From Streptomyces sp. GS7 (GTDB lineage Bacteria; Actinomycetota; Actinomycetes; Streptomycetales; Streptomycetaceae), in assembly GCF_009834125.1 (NCBI RefSeq), contig NZ_CP047146.1, positions 7,410,501-7,474,500 on the forward strand: 64,000 nt of DNA, given 5' to 3'. Shown piece after piece: positions 29,927 through 38,145 of the stretch. How positions within the stretch are numbered: position 1 is the first letter of the stretch; every line of letters starts with the position of its first letter. The notes under the pieces are model-generated. The model worked only from the letters and a program-made list of their open reading frames with translations. It was not told the origin of the DNA and searched no databases. Both the position numbers and the translations under genes were made by a program.

Positions 29927-31309
29927 GTGGCCATCTCCGTCTTCGACCTCTTCTCCATCGGCATCGGCCCCTCCAGCTCGCACACCGTGGGCCCCATGCG
30001 CGCCGCCCGGATGTTCGCCGGCCGGCTCAAGAAGGACGGTCTGCTCGCCCAGACGGTCTCCGTACGCGCCGAGCTCTTCGGCTCCCTCGGTGCCACCGGC
30101 CACGGCCACGGCACCCCCAAGGCCGTCCTCCTCGGCCTCGAAGGCCACTCGCCCCGCTCCGTCGACGTGGAAACCGCCGACGACGAGGTCGCACGCATCC
30201 GCACCACCGGCCGCCTGCGCCTCCTCGGCGCCGAGATAGGCACCGCCCACGAGATCGCCTTCGACGAGTCCACCCAGCTCGTCCTGCACCGCCGCCGCTC
30301 GCTGCCGTACCACGCCAACGGCATGACGCTGTTCGCCTACGACGGCGCCGGCGCACCCCTGCTGGAGAAGACCTACTACTCGGTCGGCGGCGGCTTCGTC
30401 GTCGACGAGGACGCGGTGGGCCAGGACCGCATCAAGCTCGACGACACCGTCCTGACGCACCCCTTCCGCACCGGCGACGAGCTGCTCCGCCTCTCCTCGC
30501 AGACCGGCCTGTCGATCTCCGCCCTGATGCTGGAGAACGAGAAGGCGTGGCGGACGGAGGAGGAGATCCGCACCGGCCTGCTGGAGATCTGGCGGGTCAT
30601 GCAGGGCTGCGTCGAGCGCGGGATGTCCCGTGAGGGCATCCTGCCGGGTGGTCTGAAGGTCCGCCGCCGGGCCGCCAACGCCGCCCGCGCCCTGCGCGCC
30701 GAAGGCGATGCCGCCGCCCGCGCCATGGAATGGGTCACCCTCTACGCCATGGCCGTCAACGAGGAGAACGCCGCCGGCGGCCGCGTCGTCACCGCCCCCA
30801 CCAACGGCGCGGCCGGCATCATCCCCGCCGTCCTGCACTACTACACCAACTTCGTCCCCGGAGCCGACGAGGAAGGCGTCGTCCGCTTCCTGCTCGCCGC
30901 CGGCGCCATCGGCATGCTCTTCAAGGAGAACGCCTCCATCTCCGGCGCCGAGGTCGGCTGCCAGGGCGAGGTCGGCTCCGCCTGCTCCATGGCCGCCGGC
31001 GGCCTCGCCGAAGTCCTCGGCGGCACTCCCGAACAGGTCGAGAACGCCGCCGAGATCGGCATGGAACACAACCTCGGCCTCACCTGCGACCCCGTCGGCG
31101 GCCTCGTCCAGATCCCCTGCATCGAACGCAACGGCATGGCCGCCGTGAAGGCCGTAACCGCCGCCCGCATGGCCCTGCGCGGCGACGGCCGCCACCACGT
31201 CTCCCTCGACAAGGTCATCAAGACCATGAAGGAGACCGGCGCCGACATGAGCGTCAAGTACAAGGAGACGGCCCGGGGCGGGCTGGCGGTGAACATCATC
31301 GAGTGCTGA
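29927..31309 (+). CDS. sdaA: L-serine ammonia-lyase (single-chain, Fe-S)
   Basis: Deaminates L-serine to pyruvate and ammonia. The 460 residues combine the beta subunit (N-terminal [24 protein letters not shown]) and alpha subunit ([44 protein letters not shown]). The alpha half supplies the cysteines of a [4Fe-4S] cluster, so the enzyme is oxygen-sensitive. GTG 29927 has AAAGGAG upstream. It sits after glyA with its own gap of 255 bp and terminator hairpins, so it likely has its own promoter. It completes a glycine to serine to pyruvate path. Confidence 0.95.
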   Translation: MAISVFDLFSIGIGPSSSHTVGPMRAARMFAGRLKKDGLLAQTVSVRAELFGSLGATGHGHGTPKAVLLGLEGHSPRSVDVETADDEVARIRTTGRLRLLGAEIGTAHEIAFDESTQLVLHRRRSLPYHANGMTLFAYDGAGAPLLEKTYYSVGGGFVVDEDAVGQDRIKLDDTVLTHPFRTGDELLRLSSQTGLSISALMLENEKAWRTEEEIRTGLLEIWRVMQGCVERGMSREGILPGGLKVRRRAANAARALRAEGDAAARAMEWVTLYAMAVNEENAAGGRVVTAPTNGAAGIIPAVLHYYTNFVPGADEEGVVRFLLAAGAIGMLFKENASISGAEVGCQGEVGSACSMAAGGLAEVLGGTPEQVENAAEIGMEHNLGLTCDPVGGLVQIPCIERNGMAAVKAVTAARMALRGDGRHHVSLDKVIKTMKETGADMSVKYKETARGGLAVNIIEC

Positions 31310-31485
31310 CCCGGCCGTTCCGGGGCCGGCCGCTCGGTCGACGGACTGACGACCTCGCCGCGGCCCCGGCGGTCGGCACCGTCCCGCACGGAGCGGGGCA
31401 ACCGGCCTTCCGGGGCGAGGAGTTCGCCCGGGCGGCGGGGCGCCGGCCGGCGTCCGGGGGCGTCCGGCCGGCTGCACGGGCCGGG

Positions 31486-31782
31486 CTATCTGCCGATCTC
31501 CCAGGCGAAGGGCGGGAGTTCGCGGGCCCGGGAGTAGATGTCCAGGGCCTGTGCGGACGGGACGAACGGGTGGACGCGGGCGCCGTCCAGGCCGGCCAGG
31601 AGGCGGGCGCAGTGGTGGACGCAGCCGGCGACCTCTCTGCCGTCGCGGGCGACGATGGTGGCGGCGTCGCGCGGGCCCTCGCACGGGGTCGGGTCGGCGA
31701 CCGCGGCGGCGGCGCAGCGGCCGCGGGGATCGCCCCAGGCGGCCGGACGGCCGGCCGTCGGGACGTCAAGCGAATGATCCAT
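31486..31782 (-). CDS. Small conserved-looking hypothetical protein with four cysteines
   Basis: 98 residues, no signal peptide or membrane span. Four cysteines occur in the middle (GRCAAA, TPCEGP, AGCVHHCARLL), with an HHC motif that could bind metal, followed by a hydrophobic helix and a C-terminal PFAWEIGR. ATG 31782 has a strong AGGGGGGA site, and codon use is coding-like, so I regard it as a real gene. The function is unknown. It stands alone between convergent sdaA and the PAP2 gene upstream. Confidence 0.7.
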   Translation of the reverse strand: MDHSLDVPTAGRPAAWGDPRGRCAAAAVADPTPCEGPRDAATIVARDGREVAGCVHHCARLLAGLDGARVHPFVPSAQALDIYSRARELPPFAWEIGR

Positions 31783-31930
31783 TGCTGTCCCCCCTGTCAC
31801 GCGGTGGTGCACGGTGAATCGGCTCAGGTGCCGGTGAGCGCTCCCCGGTCGCCGGTACCCAGGACAGTGGTGCTCGGCGTGCCGGGCGTCCATGCGGCCT
31901 TGGCGAAGACCTGGGCCGTTCGTCAGCGAT

Positions 31931-32677
31931 TCATGGACAAGCGGAGGGGGGAGCTTCCGGCGCGCCCCGGGCCCGGCGGGCGCCGACCAGCGGTTCCAGG
32001 AGGAGCGCGGCGGCGAGCAGGGCGGTGGCCAGGAGCCAGCCGGCCAGGACGTCGCCGGCCCAGTGGACGCCGAGGTAGACGCGGGTGAGGCCGACGCCGG
32101 CGGCCCAGAGGGCGAGCAGGGCGCACCAGAGGCGGCCGGCGCGGGGGCGGGTGCGGTGCAGCACGCCCCAGGCGAGGATGCCGGCGGCCAGTACGGAGGT
32201 GGTGGAGTGGCCGGAGGGGAAGGAGTAGCCGGTTGCCCCGGCGGCCCAGTCGGCGACCGGCGGGCGGGGGCGGGCGAGCAGTTCCATCAGGCCGTAGCGG
32301 ATCGCCTGGCCGGCGGCCAGCACGACCACCGCCCACGTCACCGCGCGGCGCCGGCCGCGCCAGGTGCGGCCGGCCAGCAGTCCGGCGAGGACCGCCATCA
32401 GGTACGGGACGACGCCGGTGCCGGTCGTCGTCAGGGCGCGGGCCAGGGAGCGCAGCGGCTCCCCGCGGTGGGCCGTGCTCCAGTGGAGGGCGGCCAGTTC
32501 GGGGGCGAGCGGGGCTCCGTCGCGTACGGCCATGACGGTGGCCGCGGCGGCGAAGAGGGCCGCGGCCGCCGCCGCGACGGCGAGCGGGCGGGCCGGTGCC
32601 GGTCCGGGGCGCGGTGCGCGCTCCGGACCGGGGCCCGGCCGGGGCCCCGGTGCCGGGTCCGCCCCCGGCGTCGTCAC
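31931..32677 (-). CDS. PAP2-family membrane phosphatase (first of pair)
   Basis: 248 residues with six predicted spans and the PAP2 active-site signature: an RPRPP segment, SFPSGHS, and RVYLGVHWAGDVLAG. Family members dephosphorylate lipid phosphates such as undecaprenyl pyrophosphate or phosphatidylglycerol phosphate. The lysine of the usual K-x6-RP first motif is absent here (Gly or Met at that place), which may alter activity. The N-terminus is Pro/Gly-rich and cytoplasmic. Its GTG start overlaps the stop of the second PAP2 gene (GTGA, 32674-32677), so the two are translationally coupled. Confidence 0.87.
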   Translation of the reverse strand: MTTPGADPAPGPRPGPGPERAPRPGPAPARPLAVAAAAAALFAAAATVMAVRDGAPLAPELAALHWSTAHRGEPLRSLARALTTTGTGVVPYLMAVLAGLLAGRTWRGRRRAVTWAVVVLAAGQAIRYGLMELLARPRPPVADWAAGATGYSFPSGHSTTSVLAAGILAWGVLHRTRPRAGRLWCALLALWAAGVGLTRVYLGVHWAGDVLAGWLLATALLAAALLLEPLVGARRARGAPEAPPSACP

Positions 32678-33330
32678 CTGGCGGACACCAGGGGGCGCAG
32701 CGAGGTGTCGCGGAGCCGTTCGACGAGCGGGGCGGCGCGCCGGGCGAGCGGCATGAGCACCGCGGCGACCAGGGCGCCGACGATCAGTCCGACAAGGACG
32801 TCGTGCGGGTAGTGGGCACCGACCCAGACGCGCGAGGCGCCCATCAGGAGGGCTGCCGGGACGGCGATCCAGCCGAGCCGGCGGTCCAGGAGGATCAGGG
32901 CCACCGCGGCGGAGGCGGCGATGGCCGAGTGGTTGCTGGGGAAGGACCAGTCACCCAGCGGGGGGCACGCCTCGACGGTGACGGTGTGGATGGTCTGGCA
33001 GGGGCGCTGTTCGTGGAAGAACGCCTTGACCACGTCGTTGGCCACGTAGGCGAGGACCACGATCACGGGGACGGCCAGTGCCCTCGCCATGGCGACGGGG
33101 GCGGTGTGCCGCATCTCACCGGGGTCGAGCCGGCGGCGGGAGCTGCCGCCGAGCCGCTGGCGGGCCCGCCACCAGCCGACGAGCATCAGGACCGCGAAGA
33201 TCCCGAGGCCGAAGTCGGTCCAGACGGAGACCAGGACGTTCAGGAAGTGCGGCATCTCCTGGGCGAAGCCGGTCACAGAGGTGTACAGGCCGCCGTCGAT
33301 CGAGGCTCCGCCGAAGGCGAGGTCGGTCAC
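32674..33330 (-). CDS. PAP2-family membrane phosphatase (second of pair)
   Basis: 218 residues, about five to six spans, with an intact PAP2 triad: KAFFHEQRPC (K-x6-RP), SFPSNHS and SRVWVGAHYPHDVL. Asn replaces the common Gly in PSGHS, as in BcrC-like enzymes, which hydrolyse undecaprenyl pyrophosphate; that substrate is plausible but not proven. Two loop cysteines (RPC and EAC) may pair outside the membrane. GTG 33330 follows AAGGAG. It is upstream of and coupled to the first PAP2 gene, and downstream of a DedA gene by 105 bp. Confidence 0.9.
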   Translation of the reverse strand: MTDLAFGGASIDGGLYTSVTGFAQEMPHFLNVLVSVWTDFGLGIFAVLMLVGWWRARQRLGGSSRRRLDPGEMRHTAPVAMARALAVPVIVVLAYVANDVVKAFFHEQRPCQTIHTVTVEACPPLGDWSFPSNHSAIAASAAVALILLDRRLGWIAVPAALLMGASRVWVGAHYPHDVLVGLIVGALVAAVLMPLARRAAPLVERLRDTSLRPLVSAR

Positions 33331-33435
33331 TGGGGTTTCTCCTTGGCGGGTCGCTACGTGGTGCGTGGGCTGGGGACGGGACGGCCTTCGGGAAGCCGGG
33401 GCCGGCCGCGTGCTTCAGCAAGTGTGCCGGGTCCT

Positions 33436-34155
33436 TCAGTGTGCCGGAGGCGCGGTGCCGGATTCGGCGACCGGTTCGGTGCCCTGTTCGGCGCCCGGAC
33501 GCCGCTTGCGGGAACGCAGCACTTCGAGGGCGAGCGGGGTCAGCGAGGCGATCACGACGAGGCCGACGACCGGGAGAAGGTACCGGTCGACGTTGGGGAC
33601 GGACGAGCCCAGGGCGTATCCGGCGAGGGTGAGGGCGAACGTCCAGACCAGGCCGCCGGTGATCTGCCAGAGGGTGAAGGTGCGGGTGGGCACGTTCAGG
33701 GCGCCGGCCAGCGGGTTGAGCACGGTGCGGACGACGGGCACGAAGCGGGCCAGGATGATCGCCTTGGCGTGGCCGTAGCGCTCCAGGTATTCCTCGGCCC
33801 GGGCGGCGCCGTCCTGGAGCTTGCGGGAACGGCCGCGGGCCAGCAGCGCGCCGCCGCCGCGCCTGCCGATCCAGAAGCCGGTCTGGGATCCGGCGAGCGT
33901 GCCGACGACGGCGGACACCAGGACCTGGGGCAGCGAGAGGTGGACGGCGCCGCCGACGCCCGGGGCGCACAGCAGTCCCGCGGTGAACAGCAGCGAGTCG
34001 CCGGGCAGGAGGAAGCCGACCAGCAGCCCGGTCTCGGCGAAGAGGACGACGGCGACTCCGAGGGCGCCGAAGGCGGCGAGCAGTGAGCCGGCGTCGAGGA
34101 TGTTGACCGCCTGGGTGACCGCACCCAGGTGGAGATCTGCGGCGGCTACGGCCAT
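33436..34155 (-). CDS. DedA-family membrane protein
   Basis: 239 residues of the DedA/VTT family: an N-terminal re-entrant region with FAETGLLVGFLLPGDSLLFTAG, a cytoplasmic loop with GxxxGFWIGRRGGG, then AIILARFVPVVRTVLNPLAGALNVP, where the acidic and arginine residues match family positions. Several DedA proteins recycle undecaprenyl phosphate across the membrane. ATG 34155 follows GGGAGGGG; an upstream ATG at 34173 would overlap that site. It is divergent from blaI across a double operator, and PAP2 genes follow, suggesting a polyprenyl-phosphate recycling unit. Confidence 0.9.
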   Translation of the reverse strand: MAVAAADLHLGAVTQAVNILDAGSLLAAFGALGVAVVLFAETGLLVGFLLPGDSLLFTAGLLCAPGVGGAVHLSLPQVLVSAVVGTLAGSQTGFWIGRRGGGALLARGRSRKLQDGAARAEEYLERYGHAKAIILARFVPVVRTVLNPLAGALNVPTRTFTLWQITGGLVWTFALTLAGYALGSSVPNVDRYLLPVVGLVVIASLTPLALEVLRSRKRRPGAEQGTEPVAESGTAPPAH

Positions 34156-34206
34156 GTCGGTGGCCCCTCCCATAATGGGTTCCGGGCCTGCCGAGCGGCC
34201 GACCCC

Positions 34207-34246
34207 ACCGTCTACAGCCCCGTAGACGGTCTACAGAACTGTAGAC
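34207..34246. promoter_or_regulatory. Double BlaI-type operator between dedA and blaI
   Basis: Two inverted repeats abut. ACCGTCTAC-N6-GTAGACGGT (34207-34230) has 9-bp arms. GTCTACAG-AA-CTGTAGAC (34229-34246) has perfect 8-bp arms and contains the TACA-TGTA core typical of BlaI/MecI/CopY repressors. They lie 24 bp before the blaI start and 52 bp before the dedA start, so one repressor could control both directions. Confidence 0.8.
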
Positions 34247-34269
34247 GACGGAAAGGTGGAGGGCGTTCC

Positions 34270-34680
34270 ATGTCGGAGACATCACCCGTGCAGCGGCGCC
34301 CGGCCGGTGAGCTGGAGGCGGGCGTGCTGGCGGCGCTCTGGGCGGCCGAGGGCCCGCTGAGCCCCGCCGAGGTGCAGAGCGCGGTGGGCGGCCGGCTCGC
34401 CCGTACGACCGTCACCACCATCCTCACCCGGCTGCACGACAAGGGGGCGGTGTCCCGCACCCGGGCGGGCCGCGGCTTCGCCTACTCGCCGATACACGAC
34501 TCCGCGGGACTGACCGCCCGGCGGATGCGCAGCGAGCTCGACAAGCAGGACGACCGCGGCACCGCGCTCGCCCGCTTCGTCTCGGAGCTGACCACCGAGG
34601 ACGAGCAGCTGCTGCGCTCGCTGCTGGACGACGCCGAGGCCGACGGCGCCGGCGGCCCGCTGCCCGGGGCCGCGCCATGA
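34270..34680 (+). CDS. BlaI/MecI/CopY-family transcriptional repressor
   Basis: 136 residues. The N-terminal winged helix shows the family pattern: ELEAGVLAALWAAEGPLSPAEVQ, then LARTTVTTILTRLHDKGAVSRTRAGRGFAYSP. The C-terminal helices (ELDKQDDRGTALARFVSEL) serve dimerisation. In beta-lactam systems this repressor is cleaved or released by a BlaR1-type M56 protease, and here the next gene, overlapping by ATGA, encodes an M56 protease. ATG 34270 follows GGAGGG. The palindromes just upstream are its probable operators. Confidence 0.92.
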   Translation: MSETSPVQRRPAGELEAGVLAALWAAEGPLSPAEVQSAVGGRLARTTVTTILTRLHDKGAVSRTRAGRGFAYSPIHDSAGLTARRMRSELDKQDDRGTALARFVSELTTEDEQLLRSLLDDAEADGAGGPLPGAAP

Positions 34681-35651
34681 TCTTCGCCGTCTGGATCCCG
34701 CTGCTGATGCCGCTGCTCGCGGTGCCGGCCGCCCGCCGGCTCGCCGAGTCGCTGCCGCCGCGCGCCGCGGCCTGGCTGCTCACCGGCTGCGCCGCCGCCC
34801 TGGCCGCCTGCACGACCGCCGCGCTCGGCCTGCTGCTGGCCGCCGGGGCGCTGTGGCTGCCGCCGGTCGCCGCCTTCGGCCATCTCTCGCTGTCGCTGCT
34901 GGGCGGCGACGCGGACGTGACCGTGCCGGCCGCCTCGGTGGCCGGCGCGCTGCTGACCTGCTGCGCGATCGCCGTCATCCGCCGCGCGCTGCGCCACCGC
35001 GCCGAGCTGCGCGCCGCCCGGCGCACCGCCGACGCGCACTCCCTCGCCGGCGATCTGTGCGTCCTGCCCGATGCCGCGCCCGACGCCTTCGCGCTGCCCG
35101 GCCGGCCGGACCGCGTCGTGGTCACCGCCGGGATGCTGCGGGCGCTGCCGCCGGCCGAGCGGGAGGCCCTGTTCGCCCACGAGCGGGCCCACCTCACCGG
35201 CCGCCACCACCTCTTCCTGCTGACGGTCGCGCTGGCCTCGGCCTGCCATCCGCTGCTTCGCGGGTTGCGGCCCTCGCTGGCGTACGCCCTGGAGCGCTGG
35301 GCCGACGAATCGGCCGCCTCCCGGGTGGGCGACCGCCGGGTCACCGCCCGCGCCATCGGCCGCGCCGCGCTGGCCGCCCGCGCGCACGCCACGGCGCTCC
35401 CCCGCCCGAGCACCGCGCTCGCCGCCACCACCGGTCCGGTCCCGCGCCGGGTCGCCGCGCTGCTGACCCCCGACCACCCGGCCGACCACCCCCGCCGCCA
35501 CCCCGGCCTGCACGGCCGCCGGCTGATAGCCGCCGCGCTGCTGGCCTGTATCACCTTCTCCGCGGCCGCCGCGGTGGAGGCGGCGGCAGATCTGCACCAG
35601 ACGGTGGAGTCGGCCCAGGGCGAGCACCACGGGGACCGGGGCAGGGGCTGA
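34677..35651 (+). CDS. M56-family membrane metallopeptidase (BlaR1-like, sensor domain absent)
   Basis: 324 residues with four or five spans and a cytoplasmic M56 zinc motif HERAH in [14 protein letters not shown], plus a third-ligand region [16 protein letters not shown]. It resembles the protease half of BlaR1/MecR1 but lacks the extracellular penicillin-binding domain; only a short tail follows the last span near residue 295. It probably inactivates the BlaI-type repressor encoded just before (ATGA overlap). The C-terminal 100 bp overlap the 3-prime end of the opposing sensor kinase gene. Confidence 0.9.
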   Translation: MIFAVWIPLLMPLLAVPAARRLAESLPPRAAAWLLTGCAAALAACTTAALGLLLAAGALWLPPVAAFGHLSLSLLGGDADVTVPAASVAGALLTCCAIAVIRRALRHRAELRAARRTADAHSLAGDLCVLPDAAPDAFALPGRPDRVVVTAGMLRALPPAEREALFAHERAHLTGRHHLFLLTVALASACHPLLRGLRPSLAYALERWADESAASRVGDRRVTARAIGRAALAARAHATALPRPSTALAATTGPVPRRVAALLTPDHPADHPRRHPGLHGRRLIAAALLACITFSAAAAVEAAADLHQTVESAQGEHHGDRGRG

Positions 35652-37182
35652 GACAGGGGCCCGAGGCACCGCGGGCCGGGGCGGCCGGGCGGCGCTGTTC
35701 CGCACCCGGCTCCCCGCCGCCCACCGTGAAGCCGATGCCGGCCCCGCCGCCGGGGCGCACGGTCGCGAAGACCTGCCCGCCGTGGGCCGCCGCGATCTCC
35801 CGGACGATCGCGAGGCCCAGGCCCGAGCCGGGGAGGCCGCGAGCGGCCGGGGCGCGGTAGAAGCGGTCGAAGACCCGGGCGAGGTCGGCCTCGGCGATGC
35901 CCGGACCGCGGTCGAGGACCTCGACGCGGGCGCCGGTGACGACGACCTCGATGGGCTCGGTGCCGTCGGCGTCGAACTTGGCGGCGTTCTCCAGGAGGTT
36001 GCCGAGCGCGCGGTGCAGCGCGGCCGGCCGGCCCGCGACGACCGCCGGGCGGCTGGTGCGCACGGTGATCTCGCGGCCGGTGCGGCGGCGGGCGGAGGCG
36101 GCGGCGCGGTCCGCGACCTCGGCCAGCCGCACGTCCGACAGCGGGGAGTCGTCACGCTGTCCGGCCGCCAGGTCCACCAACTCGTTGACCAGGTCGGTCA
36201 GTTCGCGGGCCTCGCCCGCCAGGTCGGCGAGCAGTTCTCCGCGGGCGTCCGGCGGCAGCTCGTCGAAGCGCCGGAGCAGCGAGATGTTCGTACGGAGCGA
36301 GGTCAGCGGGGTGCGCAGTTCGTGGCCCGCGTCCTGGACGAGCCGCTGCTGGTCCTGCACCGCGCTGGTCAGCCGCCCGAGCATGTCGTCGAAGGCCCGC
36401 CCGAGCCGGGCCACCTCGTCGCGCCCGGCGACCGGTACCTGGACGTCCGCCGGCCCGTGCTCCGCGACGCGCTCGGCGACCGACGTCAGCCGGACCAGCC
36501 GGCCGGTGATCCGGCGGGCCAGCCACCAGCCGACGGCGCCGGCCAGGGCGATGACGCCGGCCGCCAGCAGCACGGTGCGCTTCTGGAGCGCGGCGAGCAG
36601 GTCCTCGGTCCCGCTGACCGTGCGGGCGACCTGGACGGCGCCGCGCCCGTCGCCGAGCGCCACGGTGGCGAGGTGGTAGGCGTGGCCGTCGAGCTGCGCC
36701 TCGCCCTGTACGTAGCGGCCCGCCTCACGGTGGGCGGCGATGTTCCGCTCGGCGTCCCCGGCCGGGAGTGCGGGGTGGCCCGGTTCGACGACCCGCCCGC
36801 CGGCGCCCAGGATCTGCACGTCCGTCCGGGCCGGCCGGGTCAGGTCCTCGCGCGGCCCGTCGTGGCCGCGGTCGGCGACGGCGTAGTCGGCGGGCGTGTA
36901 CGGCCGCTCCCGCACCTGGGACCGCAGATCCCGTACGACCTCGGAGAACACGGACCTCTCGTCCATCCGCACCAGCCGGGCCGCCGCGTCGTAGCCGAGG
37001 AACCCGACCAGGACGGTCACCCCCGCGGCCCCGGCGGCGAAGGCCAGCGCGAACGAGGTGCGCAGGCTGGCGGGCTTGCGGGTGCGCAGCCAGGCGACCG
37101 GCCGGCAGCCCCACAGGCGGGTGGCCGGCCGGGCGGCGAGCCGCCGCAGGCCGGACCACCGCGGGCCGCGGGACGGGGGCAC
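35551..37182 (-). CDS. Sensor histidine kinase (EnvZ/PhoR-like)
   Basis: 543 residues. Two spans (about 43-63 and 205-222) flank an extracellular sensor of about 140 residues; then a HAMP domain (about 222-275), a HisKA domain with the phospho-accepting His287 in AGHELRTPL, and HATPase motifs NLLENAAKF (N box), [10 protein letters not shown] (G1) and GSGLGLAIV (G2). The last 40 residues are Pro/Arg-rich and are encoded over the end of the opposing M56 gene (35551-35651). The GTG start directly follows the response regulator stop (TGAGTG) with GGGAGGAC upstream, so the two are coupled. Confidence 0.94.
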   Translation of the reverse strand: MPPSRGPRWSGLRRLAARPATRLWGCRPVAWLRTRKPASLRTSFALAFAAGAAGVTVLVGFLGYDAAARLVRMDERSVFSEVVRDLRSQVRERPYTPADYAVADRGHDGPREDLTRPARTDVQILGAGGRVVEPGHPALPAGDAERNIAAHREAGRYVQGEAQLDGHAYHLATVALGDGRGAVQVARTVSGTEDLLAALQKRTVLLAAGVIALAGAVGWWLARRITGRLVRLTSVAERVAEHGPADVQVPVAGRDEVARLGRAFDDMLGRLTSAVQDQQRLVQDAGHELRTPLTSLRTNISLLRRFDELPPDARGELLADLAGEARELTDLVNELVDLAAGQRDDSPLSDVRLAEVADRAAASARRRTGREITVRTSRPAVVAGRPAALHRALGNLLENAAKFDADGTEPIEVVVTGARVEVLDRGPGIAEADLARVFDRFYRAPAARGLPGSGLGLAIVREIAAAHGGQVFATVRPGGGAGIGFTVGGGEPGAEQRRPAAPARGASGPCLSPCPGPRGARPGPTPPSGADLPPPPPRRPRRR

Positions 37183-37929
37183 TCAGTCCTCCCGCAGGAC
37201 GTAGCCGACGCCGCGCACGGTGTGGATCAGCGGCCGGCTGCCCGGTACGTCGACCTTGCGCCGCAGATAGCCGACGTACACCGCGAGGTTCTTCGAGCCG
37301 GGACCGAAGTCATAGCCCCAGATGCGGTCGTAGATCGTCGCGTGGTCCAGGACGATCCCGGCGTTGCGGGCCAGCAGCTCCAGCAGCTCGAACTCGGTCC
37401 GGGTCAGCTCCAGTTCCCGCTCCCCGCGCCAGGCCCGCCGCGAGGGACCGTCGATCCGCAGGTCGGCCGCCTCGACGACACCGCTGCCCGCCGCCCTGGC
37501 GTCGTACGCCTCCCCGGCCTCGGCGGACCCGGCCCCGCGGTCCCCCGAAGCCGCCGGCCCGGCCGTGGTCCGCCGCAGCAGCGCCCGCAGCCGGGCGAAC
37601 ACCTCCTCGACCTCGAAGGGCTTGACCACGTAGTCGTCGGCCCCGGCGTCCAGGCCGGCGATCCGGTCCGCGGTCCCGACCCGTGCGGTGAGCATCAGGA
37701 TCGGGGTGCGGTCCTCTTCGGCGCGCAGCACCTGGCACACCTGGAGCCCGTCGATCCCCGGCATCATCACGTCCAGCAGGATCACGTCGGGCCGCTCGCG
37801 GTGGGCGGTGGCCAGCGCCTGGATCCCGTCGGCGACGGCGGTGACCCGGTACCCCTCCAGGGTCAGGGCGCGCTCCAGCGCGGTGCGGATGGGGCGGTCG
37901 TCCTCGGCGAGCAGTACGGAATGGGTCAC
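37183..37929 (-). CDS. OmpR/PhoB-family response regulator
   Basis: 248 residues. The receiver domain has the acidic pair (ED, residues 9-10), phospho-acceptor Asp53 in LLDVMMPG and Lys103 in VVKPFE. A linker of about 35 Ala/Gly-rich residues leads to a winged-helix output domain (RRAWRGERELELTRTEFELLELLARNAG, ending VRGVGYVLRED). GTG 37929 is the start used; no strong Shine-Dalgarno is visible. The cognate kinase follows immediately. The signal is unknown; neighbouring genes suggest the cell envelope. Confidence 0.93.
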   Translation of the reverse strand: MTHSVLLAEDDRPIRTALERALTLEGYRVTAVADGIQALATAHRERPDVILLDVMMPGIDGLQVCQVLRAEEDRTPILMLTARVGTADRIAGLDAGADDYVVKPFEVEEVFARLRALLRRTTAGPAASGDRGAGSAEAGEAYDARAAGSGVVEAADLRIDGPSRRAWRGERELELTRTEFELLELLARNAGIVLDHATIYDRIWGYDFGPGSKNLAVYVGYLRRKVDVPGSRPLIHTVRGVGYVLRED

Positions 37930-38145
37930 CCGGCAAGTCTGCCAAGACCGGTCCGGGGGGTCTGCGGCCGGTGGGTTTCTTACCGGGCTCTCACCCGGCG
38001 CACGTCCTCGGCTTACCCCGTCCCGGGACGGTGACCGGTGCCGGACGGGCCGGCGGGGGCGGACGACACCGCCCCGGGTCCCGGCCGGCCGCAGCAGGCC
38101 GGCACCCCCGGACACACCGGGCCGACACCGCGTGAAGAGCACCAT

